Source: Streptomyces violascens (GTDB lineage: Bacteria; Actinomycetota; Actinomycetes; Streptomycetales; Streptomycetaceae). From it: a DNA stretch of 64,000 bases. Positions within the stretch are counted from its first letter, which is position 1. Every line of letters begins with the position of its first letter. Positions 1 through 8,292 of the stretch are shown one piece after another. Where the stretch lies: the NCBI RefSeq assembly GCF_014649955.1, contig NZ_BMUA01000003.1, forward strand, positions 124,001 through 188,000, written 5' to 3'. The notes below the pieces were generated by a model. The model worked only from the letters and a program-made list of their open reading frames with translations. It was not told where the DNA came from and ran no database searches. Both the position numbers and the translations under genes were made by a program.

Positions 1-1
1 C

Positions 2-364
2 GGCATCGTCCCCGAGCCCGCCGAACGCGTCGCCGCACGCGGTCTGCGGCGCCGGCGCCGCACCACGGCCGCGCTCGCCGCCTGCGCGGTGTGCCTGCTC
101 GCCGGGTCCGGCGCCGCGCTCGGCCTGCGCCTCCAGCAGAGCCCGCCGGCGCTGCCCGCATCCACCCCGGACACCCGCACGTCCTCCGTCCCGCAGGGCT
201 CGGGCACGCCGTCCGAGCGGCCCAGCCCCTCCTACCCCGCCCCGCCGCCGACCGCCTCCGCCACCCCCTCGCCGCCCTTCGGCTCACCGTCCCCGCCCTC
301 GTCCCCCTCCTTCTCCCCGCCCGAAGCCTCCGGATCCGTCACCCCGACCGCCCGCCCCCACTGA
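2..364 (+). CDS. Membrane protein with Pro/Ser-rich tail (5' truncated)
   Basis: The reading frame is open from the window edge to a TGA at 362-364, so only the C-terminal 120 residues are visible. They hold a run of arginines followed by one hydrophobic segment of about 20 residues. A long proline/serine/threonine-rich low-complexity tail then runs to the stop. A positive patch before a single membrane span suggests a cytoplasmic N-terminal part and an exported disordered tail. The DUF2079 gene starts 16 bp downstream on the same strand, so co-transcription is likely. The N-terminal domain lies outside the window and the function is not recognisable. Proline-rich tails like this are common in Streptomyces membrane-bound regulators and cell-wall proteins, but that is inference only. 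Confidence 0.55.
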   Translation, partial: GIVPEPAERVAARGLRRRRRTTAALAACAVCLLAGSGAALGLRLQQSPPALPASTPDTRTSSVPQGSGTPSERPSPSYPAPPPTASATPSPPFGSPSPPSSPSFSPPEASGSVTPTARPH

Positions 365-380
365 TCCAAGGAACCCCACC

Positions 381-1820
381 GTGTCCGGAGCTCTCCTCGC
401 CCTGCCCGAAAACAGGAACCGAAAGGCAACAAAGCATCATGATCAAGACAAACCTCCGCGCCGAATACCCCCGCCCCCCGCCGCCGACCCCCACCTCCTC
501 GCCGCCGCCCTCTTCCTCGCCTACGCGACCGTCGGCGTCCTGCGCTACCGGCGGATGGAGACCCTCTCCTGGGATCTCGGGATCTTCGAGCAGGTCGTAC
601 GCGCCTACGCCCACTTCCAGGCGCCCGTCGCCGATCTCAAGGGGCCCGGCGCCGACATCCTCGGGGATCACTTCAGTCCGGTGACCGCGCTGCTCGCCCC
701 CGCCTACCGGCTGTTCCCCACCCCCGTCACCCTGCTCGTCGCCCAGTCCGCCCTGTTCGCGCTGGCCGCGGTCCCGGTGACCCGCGCCTCGGCCCGGCTG
801 CTGGGGCGGGGGCCGGGGCTCGCGGTCGGAGTCGCGTTCGGGCTTTCGTGGGGGATCCAGCGGGCCGCCGACTTCGACTTCCACGAGATCTGCTTCGCCG
901 TCCCGCTGATCGCCTTCGCCCTGGAGGCCGTGCTGCGCGGACGGTGGCGCGCGGCCCTCCTGTACGCGCTGCCGCTCGTCCTCGTGAAGGAGGACCTCGG
1001 CCTGACGACGGCCGCGCTCGCCGCCGTCGTCGCGTTCCGCGCCCGCCGCACCTCGCCCCGCGCCGTGCGGTACGCCGTCGCCGTGGCCGCGTTCGGGGCG
1101 GTCGCCGCCCTGGTCACCCTCACCGTCGTCATCCCTGCCTTCAACTCCTCGGGCACGTACGACTACTGGGGGAAGATGGGCGGTCCGGGTCCCCTGGCCG
1201 GCTGGGGCGTCAAGGTCCGGACCGTCCTGTGGGTCCTGCTGCCCACCACCGGGCTCCTCGCGCTGCGCTCCCCGCTGCTGCTCGCCGCGCTGCCCACCCT
1301 CGGCTGGCGCTTCCTGTCCTCGGACGACCACTACTGGTCGACGGACTGGCACTACAGCGCGGTCCTGATGCCGGTCCTCGCGCTCGCCCTCGCCGACGCG
1401 GTGGCCACCGCCAAGCACAGCCCCCGCCGCCGGCTGCGCTCGTACGCCCGCAACGTGCCGTTCTGCGCGGCCGCGGCGGCCCTCGCCCTCACCCCCTCGC
1501 TGCCGCTGGCCGCGCTGACCGACCCGGCCACGTACCGCAAGAGCCCCCAGGTCGAGGCCCACGAGCGGCTGTTGGGGCGGATCCCGGACGGGGCGACCGT
1601 CGAGGCGAACATCGGGCCCATCGCCCGGCTCACCTCCCGCTGCCGGGTCTTCTGGGTCGGCGCGGCGCGCCCCGTCATCCCGCGCTACATCGCGCTCGAC
1701 AACTCCGACGGCTGGGCGGGCGACCCCGTCCAGTACGCCACAGCGCTGCACCCCGGCGCCGTCTACACGGTCACCGGGGTGGCAGGGGGTTACGTACTGC
1801 TCCAACTGGGCCTGGAATAA
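381..1820 (+). CDS. DUF2079 family integral membrane protein
   Basis: This is a 479-residue protein with many hydrophobic segments. It carries hallmarks of the DUF2079 family: the early motif SWDLGIFEQ at residues 63-71, followed about 25 residues later by GDHFSP in a loop. DUF2079 proteins resemble polytopic glycosyltransferases of the GT-C type, in which acidic residues in the first extracytoplasmic loop face a lipid-linked donor. A transferase role is inferred, not shown. Start is GTG at 381, giving a polar Arg/Lys/His-rich leader of about 35 residues before the first membrane span; a later start would remove much of that leader. It ends 6 bp before the convergent ABC permease gene. Family assignment is fairly secure; the reaction is unknown. 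Confidence 0.8.
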   Translation: MSGALLALPENRNRKATKHHDQDKPPRRIPPPPAADPHLLAAALFLAYATVGVLRYRRMETLSWDLGIFEQVVRAYAHFQAPVADLKGPGADILGDHFSPVTALLAPAYRLFPTPVTLLVAQSALFALAAVPVTRASARLLGRGPGLAVGVAFGLSWGIQRAADFDFHEICFAVPLIAFALEAVLRGRWRAALLYALPLVLVKEDLGLTTAALAAVVAFRARRTSPRAVRYAVAVAAFGAVAALVTLTVVIPAFNSSGTYDYWGKMGGPGPLAGWGVKVRTVLWVLLPTTGLLALRSPLLLAALPTLGWRFLSSDDHYWSTDWHYSAVLMPVLALALADAVATAKHSPRRRLRSYARNVPFCAAAAALALTPSLPLAALTDPATYRKSPQVEAHERLLGRIPDGATVEANIGPIARLTSRCRVFWVGAARPVIPRYIALDNSDGWAGDPVQYATALHPGAVYTVTGVAGGYVLLQLGLE

Positions 1821-1826
1821 AGGGAG

Positions 1827-4406
1827 TCAGTCCGTGGCGATCGCGTTCAGGACGTTCATCCGGCCCGCCCTGTACGCCGGGATCAGCGCCGCGAACAGGC
1901 CCACGAAGGCCGAGGCCACGAATACCGTGATGATGGTCGGCCAGGGGATTTCCAGGACGCCCATGCCCTCCAGGGCGAGCAGCTTCTGCGCGGTCGTGCC
2001 CCAGCCCATGCCGAGCCCGAGGCCGAGCAGCGCGCCGAACAGGGCGATCACCACCGACTCCAGGCGGATCATCCGGCGCAGCTGACGGCGCGAGAGGCCG
2101 ATCGCCCGCATCAGGCCGATCTCCCGGGTCCGCTCGACCACCGACAGGGCCAGCGTGTTCACCACGCCGAGCACCGCCACGATGATCGCGAGGGCGAGCA
2201 GGCCGTACACGATGTTCAGTAGCTGGCCGATCTGGTCCTTCAGGTCCTGCTTGAAGTCGGCCTGGTTCTGCACCTTGTACTGCGGGTACGGCTTCAGCGA
2301 GTCCTTCAGGGACGCGTACGCCTCCTTGGCCTTGCCGTCGTCCGCCTTCGCGAACATGATCATGTTCTTGGGCATCCGGTCGGCGGGGACGTAGCTCGCG
2401 GCCGTCGTGATGTTGGTGTACATCGCGGCCTTGTCGACGTTGGTGTCGTCCGAGGTGATCGCCGCGACCTTCAGCCGGGCGGTCCCGCCGTCCTTGAAGG
2501 CGACGGTCATCGAGTCGCCGACCTTGACGTGGTGCGCGGTGGCGTAGGTCTCGCCGACCGACATCGCGTTCTTGCCGTACGCGGCGGCCAGGTCGCCGGA
2601 GACCACCTTGCGCCGTAGGTCCTGCTGGTACGTCGGGTCGGCGGCGATCAGGTTCTCGTTCTTGGAGGTGCCGCCGTCGGGGGCGGTCACCTTCGCGTCC
2701 ATGTCCTTGTAGTTGGTGACGTGCGCGATCCCCGGGGTCTTCTTCAGGGCGTCGGCGGCCTGCGGCACGATCGGCTGGCCGGTGCCGGAGGAGACGATGA
2801 AGTCCGCGCCGACCGACTTGTCGAGCTCGCTGGTGGCCGAGGCGACCATCGAGGAGCCGACCACCGAGAGGCACGCCACCAGGGCGAGGCCGATCATGAG
2901 GGCCGCGCCGGTCGCCCCCGTACGCCGCGGGTTGCGCAGCGCGTTGCGCTCGGCCATCCGCCCCACGGGGCCGAACATCCGCAGCACCAGGGCGCTGATC
3001 ACCCGCACCACACCGCCCGCGAGCAGCGGGCCGACGACGACGAAGCCGATCAGGGTGAGGACGACGCCGAGGCCGAGCAGGCCCGAACCGGATGCCGCCT
3101 TCGAGGAGTTGGCGCTGGCGAACAGGGCCGCGGTGCCCGCGCCGGTCAGGACCAGGCCGATGACGGCCCGGATGACGCCGGCCTTGCCGTCGGCCGGGGT
3201 GCCGGCGTCGCGCAGCGCGGCCATCGGCGAGATCTTCCCGGCCCGCCGGGCCGGGACGTAGGCGGCGACGACGGTCACCACGACACCGAGGACCAGGCCG
3301 GTCACGGGCGTCGTCCACCTGACGGTGAGGTCACCGGTGGACAGCTCCATCCCGATGGAGCCCATCAGCTTCATCAGGCCGACCGCGAGGCCGACTCCCG
3401 CGCCCACGCCGAGGATCGAGCCGAACACGCCGAGCAGCAGCGCCTCCAGGAGCACCGAGCGGTTGACCTGCTTGCGGCTGGAACCGATGGCGCGCATCAG
3501 GCCGATCTCGCGGGTGCGCTGGGCGACCAGCATCGAGAACGTGTTGATGATCAGGAAGATGCCGACGAGGAAGGCGATCCCGGCGAAGCCGAGCATCGCG
3601 TACTTCATCACGTCGAGGAACGAGCCGACGCTGTCCCGGCCGGCGTCCGCGGCTTCCTTCGCCGTCTGGAGCTTGTACGGGCCCGAGCCGAGCGCGGCCG
3701 CCACGTTCTGCTTGAGCTGGGTGTCGCTCACCCCGCTCGCGGCGGTGACGTTGATCTGGGTGAACCGGCCGGTGGCGCCCAGGAGTTCCTTCTGGGCGGT
3801 CGCGGTGTCGAAGTAGACGACGGCCGCGCCCGGGTTGGTCACCTTGAAGGTGGCGATGCCGGTGATCTTGGCGGTGAAGTCGCCGGTGACGGCGATGGTG
3901 CGCAGCGAGTCGCCGATCTTGAGGTGGTGCTTGTCGGCGGTGTCGGCGTCGACCATCATCTCGGTCGGCCCGCGCGGGGCGTGCCCGGAGGTGATCTCCA
4001 TCGCCTTGAGGTCGTTGTCCGTCCAGTTGCCGGCGATGGTCGGGGCGCCGGTGGAGGAGCCCATGTTCTCGTTCTCGGCGTTGACGACCGTGACGCTGGT
4101 GCTGCCGACGCCGCCCTCGGCCCTGCCCACGCCGGGCGCCTTCTCGACCCGCTGGATCAGGGAGGCGGGCAGCGCGTCGGGCTTGCCGGTCCGGGAGGGC
4201 GCGCCGTCGGCGGAGGCCGACTTGGGGCTGACGGTCACGTCCGACGAGGTCGCCGCGAACAGCTTGTCGAAGGTGGTGTTCATGGTGTCGGTGAAGACGA
4301 GCGTGCCGCACACGAACGCCACCGACAGCAGGACCGCGACGGCGGAGAGCGCCATCCGTCCCTTGTGCGCGAGGAAGTTGCGCATCGAGGTCCTGAGCAC
4401 GCTCAC
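1827..4406 (-). CDS. ABC transporter permease, MacB/FtsX type, duplicated
   Basis: An 859-residue permease built from two FtsX-type halves. Each half has an N-terminal membrane span, a large extracytoplasmic domain of the MacB periplasmic-core kind, and a cluster of three spans. The paired sequence TREIGLMRAIG occurs in both halves, the typical cytoplasmic coupling element that contacts the ATPase. Family members do not import solutes. They export peptides, antibiotics or lipoproteins, or drive extracytoplasmic events mechanically. Its start codon overlaps the stop of the upstream ATPase gene (4403-4406) by four bases, so the two are translationally coupled and form one transporter. Substrate cannot be told. 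A full two-half permease of this length is typical of actinobacteria, where one polypeptide probably supplies the whole membrane unit. Confidence 0.9.
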   Translation of the reverse strand: MSVLRTSMRNFLAHKGRMALSAVAVLLSVAFVCGTLVFTDTMNTTFDKLFAATSSDVTVSPKSASADGAPSRTGKPDALPASLIQRVEKAPGVGRAEGGVGSTSVTVVNAENENMGSSTGAPTIAGNWTDNDLKAMEITSGHAPRGPTEMMVDADTADKHHLKIGDSLRTIAVTGDFTAKITGIATFKVTNPGAAVVYFDTATAQKELLGATGRFTQINVTAASGVSDTQLKQNVAAALGSGPYKLQTAKEAADAGRDSVGSFLDVMKYAMLGFAGIAFLVGIFLIINTFSMLVAQRTREIGLMRAIGSSRKQVNRSVLLEALLLGVFGSILGVGAGVGLAVGLMKLMGSIGMELSTGDLTVRWTTPVTGLVLGVVVTVVAAYVPARRAGKISPMAALRDAGTPADGKAGVIRAVIGLVLTGAGTAALFASANSSKAASGSGLLGLGVVLTLIGFVVVGPLLAGGVVRVISALVLRMFGPVGRMAERNALRNPRRTGATGAALMIGLALVACLSVVGSSMVASATSELDKSVGADFIVSSGTGQPIVPQAADALKKTPGIAHVTNYKDMDAKVTAPDGGTSKNENLIAADPTYQQDLRRKVVSGDLAAAYGKNAMSVGETYATAHHVKVGDSMTVAFKDGGTARLKVAAITSDDTNVDKAAMYTNITTAASYVPADRMPKNMIMFAKADDGKAKEAYASLKDSLKPYPQYKVQNQADFKQDLKDQIGQLLNIVYGLLALAIIVAVLGVVNTLALSVVERTREIGLMRAIGLSRRQLRRMIRLESVVIALFGALLGLGLGMGWGTTAQKLLALEGMGVLEIPWPTIITVFVASAFVGLFAALIPAYRAGRMNVLNAIATD

Positions 4407-5191
4407 GAGGTCCGCCCCCGCGCGTCGAAGTCCTTCATACGGTCCAGGACGGCGTCCGCGGTCGGGCGGAACATCTCGTCCACGATGCGGCCGTCCGCGA
4501 GGTAGAGCACCCGGTCCGCGTAGGAGGCGGCGACCGGGTCGTGGGTGACCATCACGATGGTCTGGCCCAGCTCGTCGACCGACTGGCGCAGGAAGCCCAG
4601 CACTTCGGCGCCCGCCCGGGAGTCCAGGTTTCCGGTCGGCTCGTCACCGAAGATGATCTCCGGCCGGGCCGCCAACGCCCGCGCGACGGCGACGCGTTGC
4701 TGCTGGCCGCCGGAGAGCTGCGTCGGCCGGTGCCTCAACCGCCCCGCCAGGCCCACCGTCTCCACCACGCGCTCCAGCCACTTCGCGTCCGGCTTGCGGC
4801 CCGCGATGTCCATCGGCAGCGTGATGTTCTCCAGCGCGTTCAGCGTCGGCAGCAGGTTGAACGCCTGGAAGATGAACCCGATCCGGTCCCGGCGCAGCTG
4901 GGTCAGCTTCTTGTCCTTGAGCCCGGTGATCTCGGTCTCGTCCAGATAGATCTGGCCGCCGGTCACCGTGTCGAGCCCCGCCAGGCAGTGCATCAGCGTG
5001 GACTTGCCGGAACCCGAGGGGCCCATGATCGCGGTGAACCGGCCGCGGGCTATGTCGACATCGACATGGTCGAGGGCCACCACCCGGGTCTCACCCGATC
5101 CGTACGCCTTCACGACCTGCCGCGCCCGGGCCGCGACCGCCGTACGCCCTCCAGTGTCCCCGTGCCTGGGAATGGTCACAGCCGTTGTCAC
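4403..5191 (-). CDS. ABC transporter ATP-binding protein, LolD/MacB type
   Basis: A 262-residue cytoplasmic ATPase that powers the downstream FtsX-type permease. Visible motifs are Walker A GPSGSGKST (57-65), Q-loop FIFQAFNLLP (107-116), signature LSGGQ (159-163), Walker B IIFGDEP (179-185) and the switch histidine in VTHDP near residue 219. The whole pattern is that of MacB/LolD ATPases. Start is GTG at 5191, preceded on the minus strand by a strong ribosome-binding site, AGGAGAA. The upstream 336 bp is shared with the divergent MFS exporter gene and must hold the operon promoter. The pair may confer efflux of a toxic compound, but no regulator lies next to it to hint at the signal. Confidence 0.93.
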   Translation of the reverse strand: MTTAVTIPRHGDTGGRTAVAARARQVVKAYGSGETRVVALDHVDVDIARGRFTAIMGPSGSGKSTLMHCLAGLDTVTGGQIYLDETEITGLKDKKLTQLRRDRIGFIFQAFNLLPTLNALENITLPMDIAGRKPDAKWLERVVETVGLAGRLRHRPTQLSGGQQQRVAVARALAARPEIIFGDEPTGNLDSRAGAEVLGFLRQSVDELGQTIVMVTHDPVAASYADRVLYLADGRIVDEMFRPTADAVLDRMKDFDARGRTS

Positions 5192-5527
5192 GGTAATTCT
5201 CCTAGGTCAATTTCAGCCAGTCGCTGACGTACCCGTCGAGTGTCCGGCACGGCAGGGCCCCCGCGCCCTGGTGCCAGGCGCAGTCTTGAGGTGGGGCTTT
5301 CCCCACCCCCGGCCGCGCTCCTCGACGTAAAACCACGGTAAGGACCGATGGGATGCCGCCACCTCCTCCGCCGGGACGAACACCCCCTGCCCCCAAGTAG
5401 GGACCGCCCCTTAGGGGTCTCCACCCGCGGGCGGAGGACGTCTCGGGGACGCCTCCACCCCTGCCGCGACTCCAGGCCAGGGTGAGAAGGTGAGTCCCCC
5501 AGATGCATGCACAGTGAAGGGATCTCG
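5192..5527. other. Divergent intergenic region, ABC exporter / MFS exporter
   Basis: This 336-bp stretch separates two outward-facing transporter genes and should contain both promoters. I see a GC-rich inverted repeat around 5291-5315 (GTGGGG near GCTTTCCCCAC) and another short one near 5408-5422 (CCCTTAGGGG), but no confident -10/-35 pair and no strong operator. No open frame with plausible codon use was found in it. Confidence 0.4.
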
Positions 5528-7105
5528 GTGAGCGTCTCCGACGAAGCACCCGGCACCGAAGCCGCGATACCCGGCGCGACCCCGGACACCGCCCCCACGC
5601 GCGGGCGCGGCCCGGTCGTCGCGGCCCTCATGATGGGCATGGCCCTCGCCGCCCTCGACGGCACCATCGTGTCGACCGCCGTCCCCCAGATCGTCGGCGA
5701 CCTCGGCGGATTCGCCGTCTTCTCCTGGCTGTTCTCCGGCTATCTGCTCGCCGTGACCGTCACCCTGCCCGTCTACGGCAAGCTCTCCGACACCTTCGGC
5801 CGCAAGCCCGTCCTCGTCGCCGGCGTCATCGTCTTCCTCACCGGCTCCGTGCTCTGCGCGTTCGCCTGGAACATGGCCGCGCTCATCGCCTTCCGCATCG
5901 TGCAGGGCCTGGGCGGCGGCGCCCTCCAGGGCACCGTCCAGACGATCGCCGCCGACCTCTACCCGCTCAAGGAACGCCCCAAGATCCAGGCCAAGTTGTC
6001 GACCGTGTGGGCGGTCTCCGCGGTCGCCGGCCCCGCACTGGGCGGCCTCCTCGCCACCTACGCGGACTGGCGCTGGATCTTCCTCATCAACGTGCCGGTC
6101 GGCGCGGTCGCCCTGTACCTCGTCGTCCGGCACTTCACCGAACCCGCCCGCCCCGAGCCCGCCACCCGGCCCCGCATCGACTGGGCCGGCGCGCTGTGCG
6201 TCTTCGCCACCGGCGCCCTGCTGCTCACCGCGCTCGTCCAGGGCGGTGTCGCCTGGCCCTGGCTCTCGGCGCCCTCACTCGCCCTGCTCGCGGGCAGCGC
6301 CGCACTCGCGGCCCTCACCGTGTACGTGGAGCGCCGGGCCGCCGAACCCGTCATACCCGGCTGGGTGTGGCGCCGGCGCACCATCGCCGCGGTCAACCTC
6401 GCGCTCGGCGGACTCGGCCTGCTCATGGTCGCCCCGACCGTGTTCCTGCCCACGTACGCCCAGTCCGTCCTCGGCCTCAACCCCACCGCCGCCGGATTCG
6501 TCCTGTCCGTGATGACGCTGAGCTGGCCCCTGTCGGCCGCACTCTCCAGCCACGTCTACACCCGCATCGGCTTCCGCAACAGCGCCATCACCGGCATCGC
6601 GCTCGCGGCGCTGATCCTCGCCGTCTTCCCGCTGCTGCCCTTCCCCGGCCAGGCCTGGCAGCCCGCGCTGCTCATGCTGCTGCTCGGCGGCGCGCTCGGC
6701 CTGTTCCAGCTTCCGCTGATCATCGGCGTCCAGTCGACGGTCGGCTGGGCCGAGCGCGGCACCACGACCGCGTCCGTCCTGTTCTGCCGCCAGGTCGGCC
6801 AGTCGGTCGGCGCCGCCCTGTTCGGCGCCATCGCCAACGCCACCCTCGCAGCACGCCTCACCCACGCCCCGATGCCGGGCCTGCCCGGCGACCTCGACTC
6901 CGTGTCGCACGCCCTGCAACACCCGGCGGCCCTGACCGCCGACGCCGCCGACTACCTGCGCCGAGCCGTGGCGAGCGCGGTCGGCCACGTCTACATCGGC
7001 GCCGCGATCGCCGCCGTCCTGTCCCTGCTCGTCCTGCTCCTCCTGGCCCCGCGCCGCTTCCCGGTCCTCGCCGAGCACAGCAAGGGCCAAGAGGAAACCC
7101 CCTAA
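5528..7105 (+). CDS. MFS drug/proton antiporter, EmrB/QacA type (14 TM)
   Basis: A 525-residue major facilitator of the DHA2 family. The first span carries the ALDGTIVSTAVPQI signature of EmrB/QacA exporters. Motif A appears as GKLSDTFGRKP in the loop between spans 2 and 3. About fourteen hydrophobic segments can be counted, as expected for this family, which extrudes cationic drugs or antibiotics against protons. I place the start at GTG 5528 because GAAGGG lies six bases upstream; an ATG at 5507 in the same frame lacks a good ribosome-binding site. The stop overlaps the stop of the convergent coiled-coil gene by four bases (7102-7105). Substrate is unknown. The divergent ABC exporter suggests a general efflux locus, though shared regulation is only a guess. 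Confidence 0.9.
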   Translation: MSVSDEAPGTEAAIPGATPDTAPTRGRGPVVAALMMGMALAALDGTIVSTAVPQIVGDLGGFAVFSWLFSGYLLAVTVTLPVYGKLSDTFGRKPVLVAGVIVFLTGSVLCAFAWNMAALIAFRIVQGLGGGALQGTVQTIAADLYPLKERPKIQAKLSTVWAVSAVAGPALGGLLATYADWRWIFLINVPVGAVALYLVVRHFTEPARPEPATRPRIDWAGALCVFATGALLLTALVQGGVAWPWLSAPSLALLAGSAALAALTVYVERRAAEPVIPGWVWRRRTIAAVNLALGGLGLLMVAPTVFLPTYAQSVLGLNPTAAGFVLSVMTLSWPLSAALSSHVYTRIGFRNSAITGIALAALILAVFPLLPFPGQAWQPALLMLLLGGALGLFQLPLIIGVQSTVGWAERGTTTASVLFCRQVGQSVGAALFGAIANATLAARLTHAPMPGLPGDLDSVSHALQHPAALTADAADYLRRAVASAVGHVYIGAAIAAVLSLLVLLLLAPRRFPVLAEHSKGQEETP

Positions 7106-8043
7106 CTCCCTTGCTCCGACGGGGAGTTGTCCGGCGAGTCCTCCTCCGCCGGCCGGCCCGTCAACGTCGCCAGGCTGTTGCGTACATGTGCCATGTGTGC
7201 CTGCAGCTCCTCACGGGCCCCGGCGTGCTCGCGCAGCAGCCGCTCCGACTCCGCCGCGATCCGCTCCGCGGCGGCCCGCGCCCCGGCCAGCAGTTCGGCC
7301 GCCCGCGCCTCCGCGTCCTGCTGGGCACGGCGCGCCTCCTCCTCGACCCCGGCGAACGCGCGCCGCGCCTCCTCCAAAGACTCCTCCGCGGCCGCCGTCA
7401 GCTCGGCGACGCTGGTGTCCAACTCGGCCTCCCTCAGGGCCTGTTCACGCTCGGCGGCCTCGAACGCCTCGGTCCGCTGCTGCTCCTGCCCGGCCAGGAA
7501 CGCCTCGCAGCGCCGGCGCATCTCGTCGAGGGAGGCGGCCGCCTCCTCGCGCTGCTCCTTGGCCTCGGTACGGGCCGCGAGCCGCATCTCGTCCGCCTCG
7601 GTACGGGCCGCGAGCAGCGTCTGCTGCACGTGCGCCTCGGCCGCCGCGAGCACCTCCTCGCTGTGCGCCCGCGCCGCGTCCCGGATCGCCCGGCCCGCCT
7701 CCTCGGCGGCCCGTGCCGTCTCGGCCGCCGCCTCCTCGGCGCCGGCCCGCATGGCATCCGCCTCCTCGACGGTCAGCGCGAACAGCACCCCGGCGCGCCC
7801 GCCGAGCGCGTCGTACGTCTGCGGGCCGAGGGCCGCGACCCGCTCGGCGAGGACGGCCGCCCGGGCGGACATCTCCTTGGCGAGCACGGTGAGCCGCGCC
7901 GCCCGCTCCCAGGCCGCGTCCCGCTCCTGCGAGATCACGGCCAGCGTCCGGTCGACCTGATCGGGACGGTAGCCACGGCCCCAGCCGAAACCGAACGGCT
8001 CCACCGTCGGCCGCGGCGGTGGTGACATCGATGCTGCGCTCAT
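7102..8043 (-). CDS. DivIVA/Scy-like coiled-coil protein ('cellulose-binding protein')
   Basis: A 313-residue protein rich in Ala, Glu and Arg with long uninterrupted heptad-like stretches from about residue 35 to residue 290. No signal peptide or membrane span is seen. The short N-terminal segment contains the GRGYRPDQVDRTL stretch, which resembles the GYxxxEVD region of DivIVA/Wag31-like proteins. Streptomyces proteins of this type are often labelled cellulose-binding protein for historical reasons. Relatives such as Scy and FilP are cytoskeletal elements at the hyphal tip, so a structural role at the pole or membrane is a reasonable inference. I choose ATG 8043 because AAGGAGAGG lies upstream; a longer frame to 8175 would add an Arg-rich leader without a domain. 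Confidence 0.8.
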   Translation of the reverse strand: MSAASMSPPPRPTVEPFGFGWGRGYRPDQVDRTLAVISQERDAAWERAARLTVLAKEMSARAAVLAERVAALGPQTYDALGGRAGVLFALTVEEADAMRAGAEEAAAETARAAEEAGRAIRDAARAHSEEVLAAAEAHVQQTLLAARTEADEMRLAARTEAKEQREEAAASLDEMRRRCEAFLAGQEQQRTEAFEAAEREQALREAELDTSVAELTAAAEESLEEARRAFAGVEEEARRAQQDAEARAAELLAGARAAAERIAAESERLLREHAGAREELQAHMAHVRNSLATLTGRPAEEDSPDNSPSEQGS

Positions 8044-8292
8044 CCTGAAGCCTCTCCTTGGCACCCACGGGCGGCCCGGCGTGCCCGTCCTGGCTGGCCG
8101 GCGCTCACTCACCCTGACCGATCGCATCCTGACCGATCGAAGCGAAGCGGTCATAACGCGACACTCCGCCCACATCGCCCGCTCAAGGATGCGCCAATTG
8201 GCGTCAGAAGCCGGAATCCCCCAGGTGGCACATGCCAGAGGCGCCCACCGCGACCCGCACGGTGAGCGCCTCGGAGCGGCAAAAAGCAGCGG

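Noticed and set aside
4403..5191. FtsE/FtsX cell-division pair
   Set aside because: The permease is 859 residues with two MacB-type halves, far larger than FtsX of about 300 residues.
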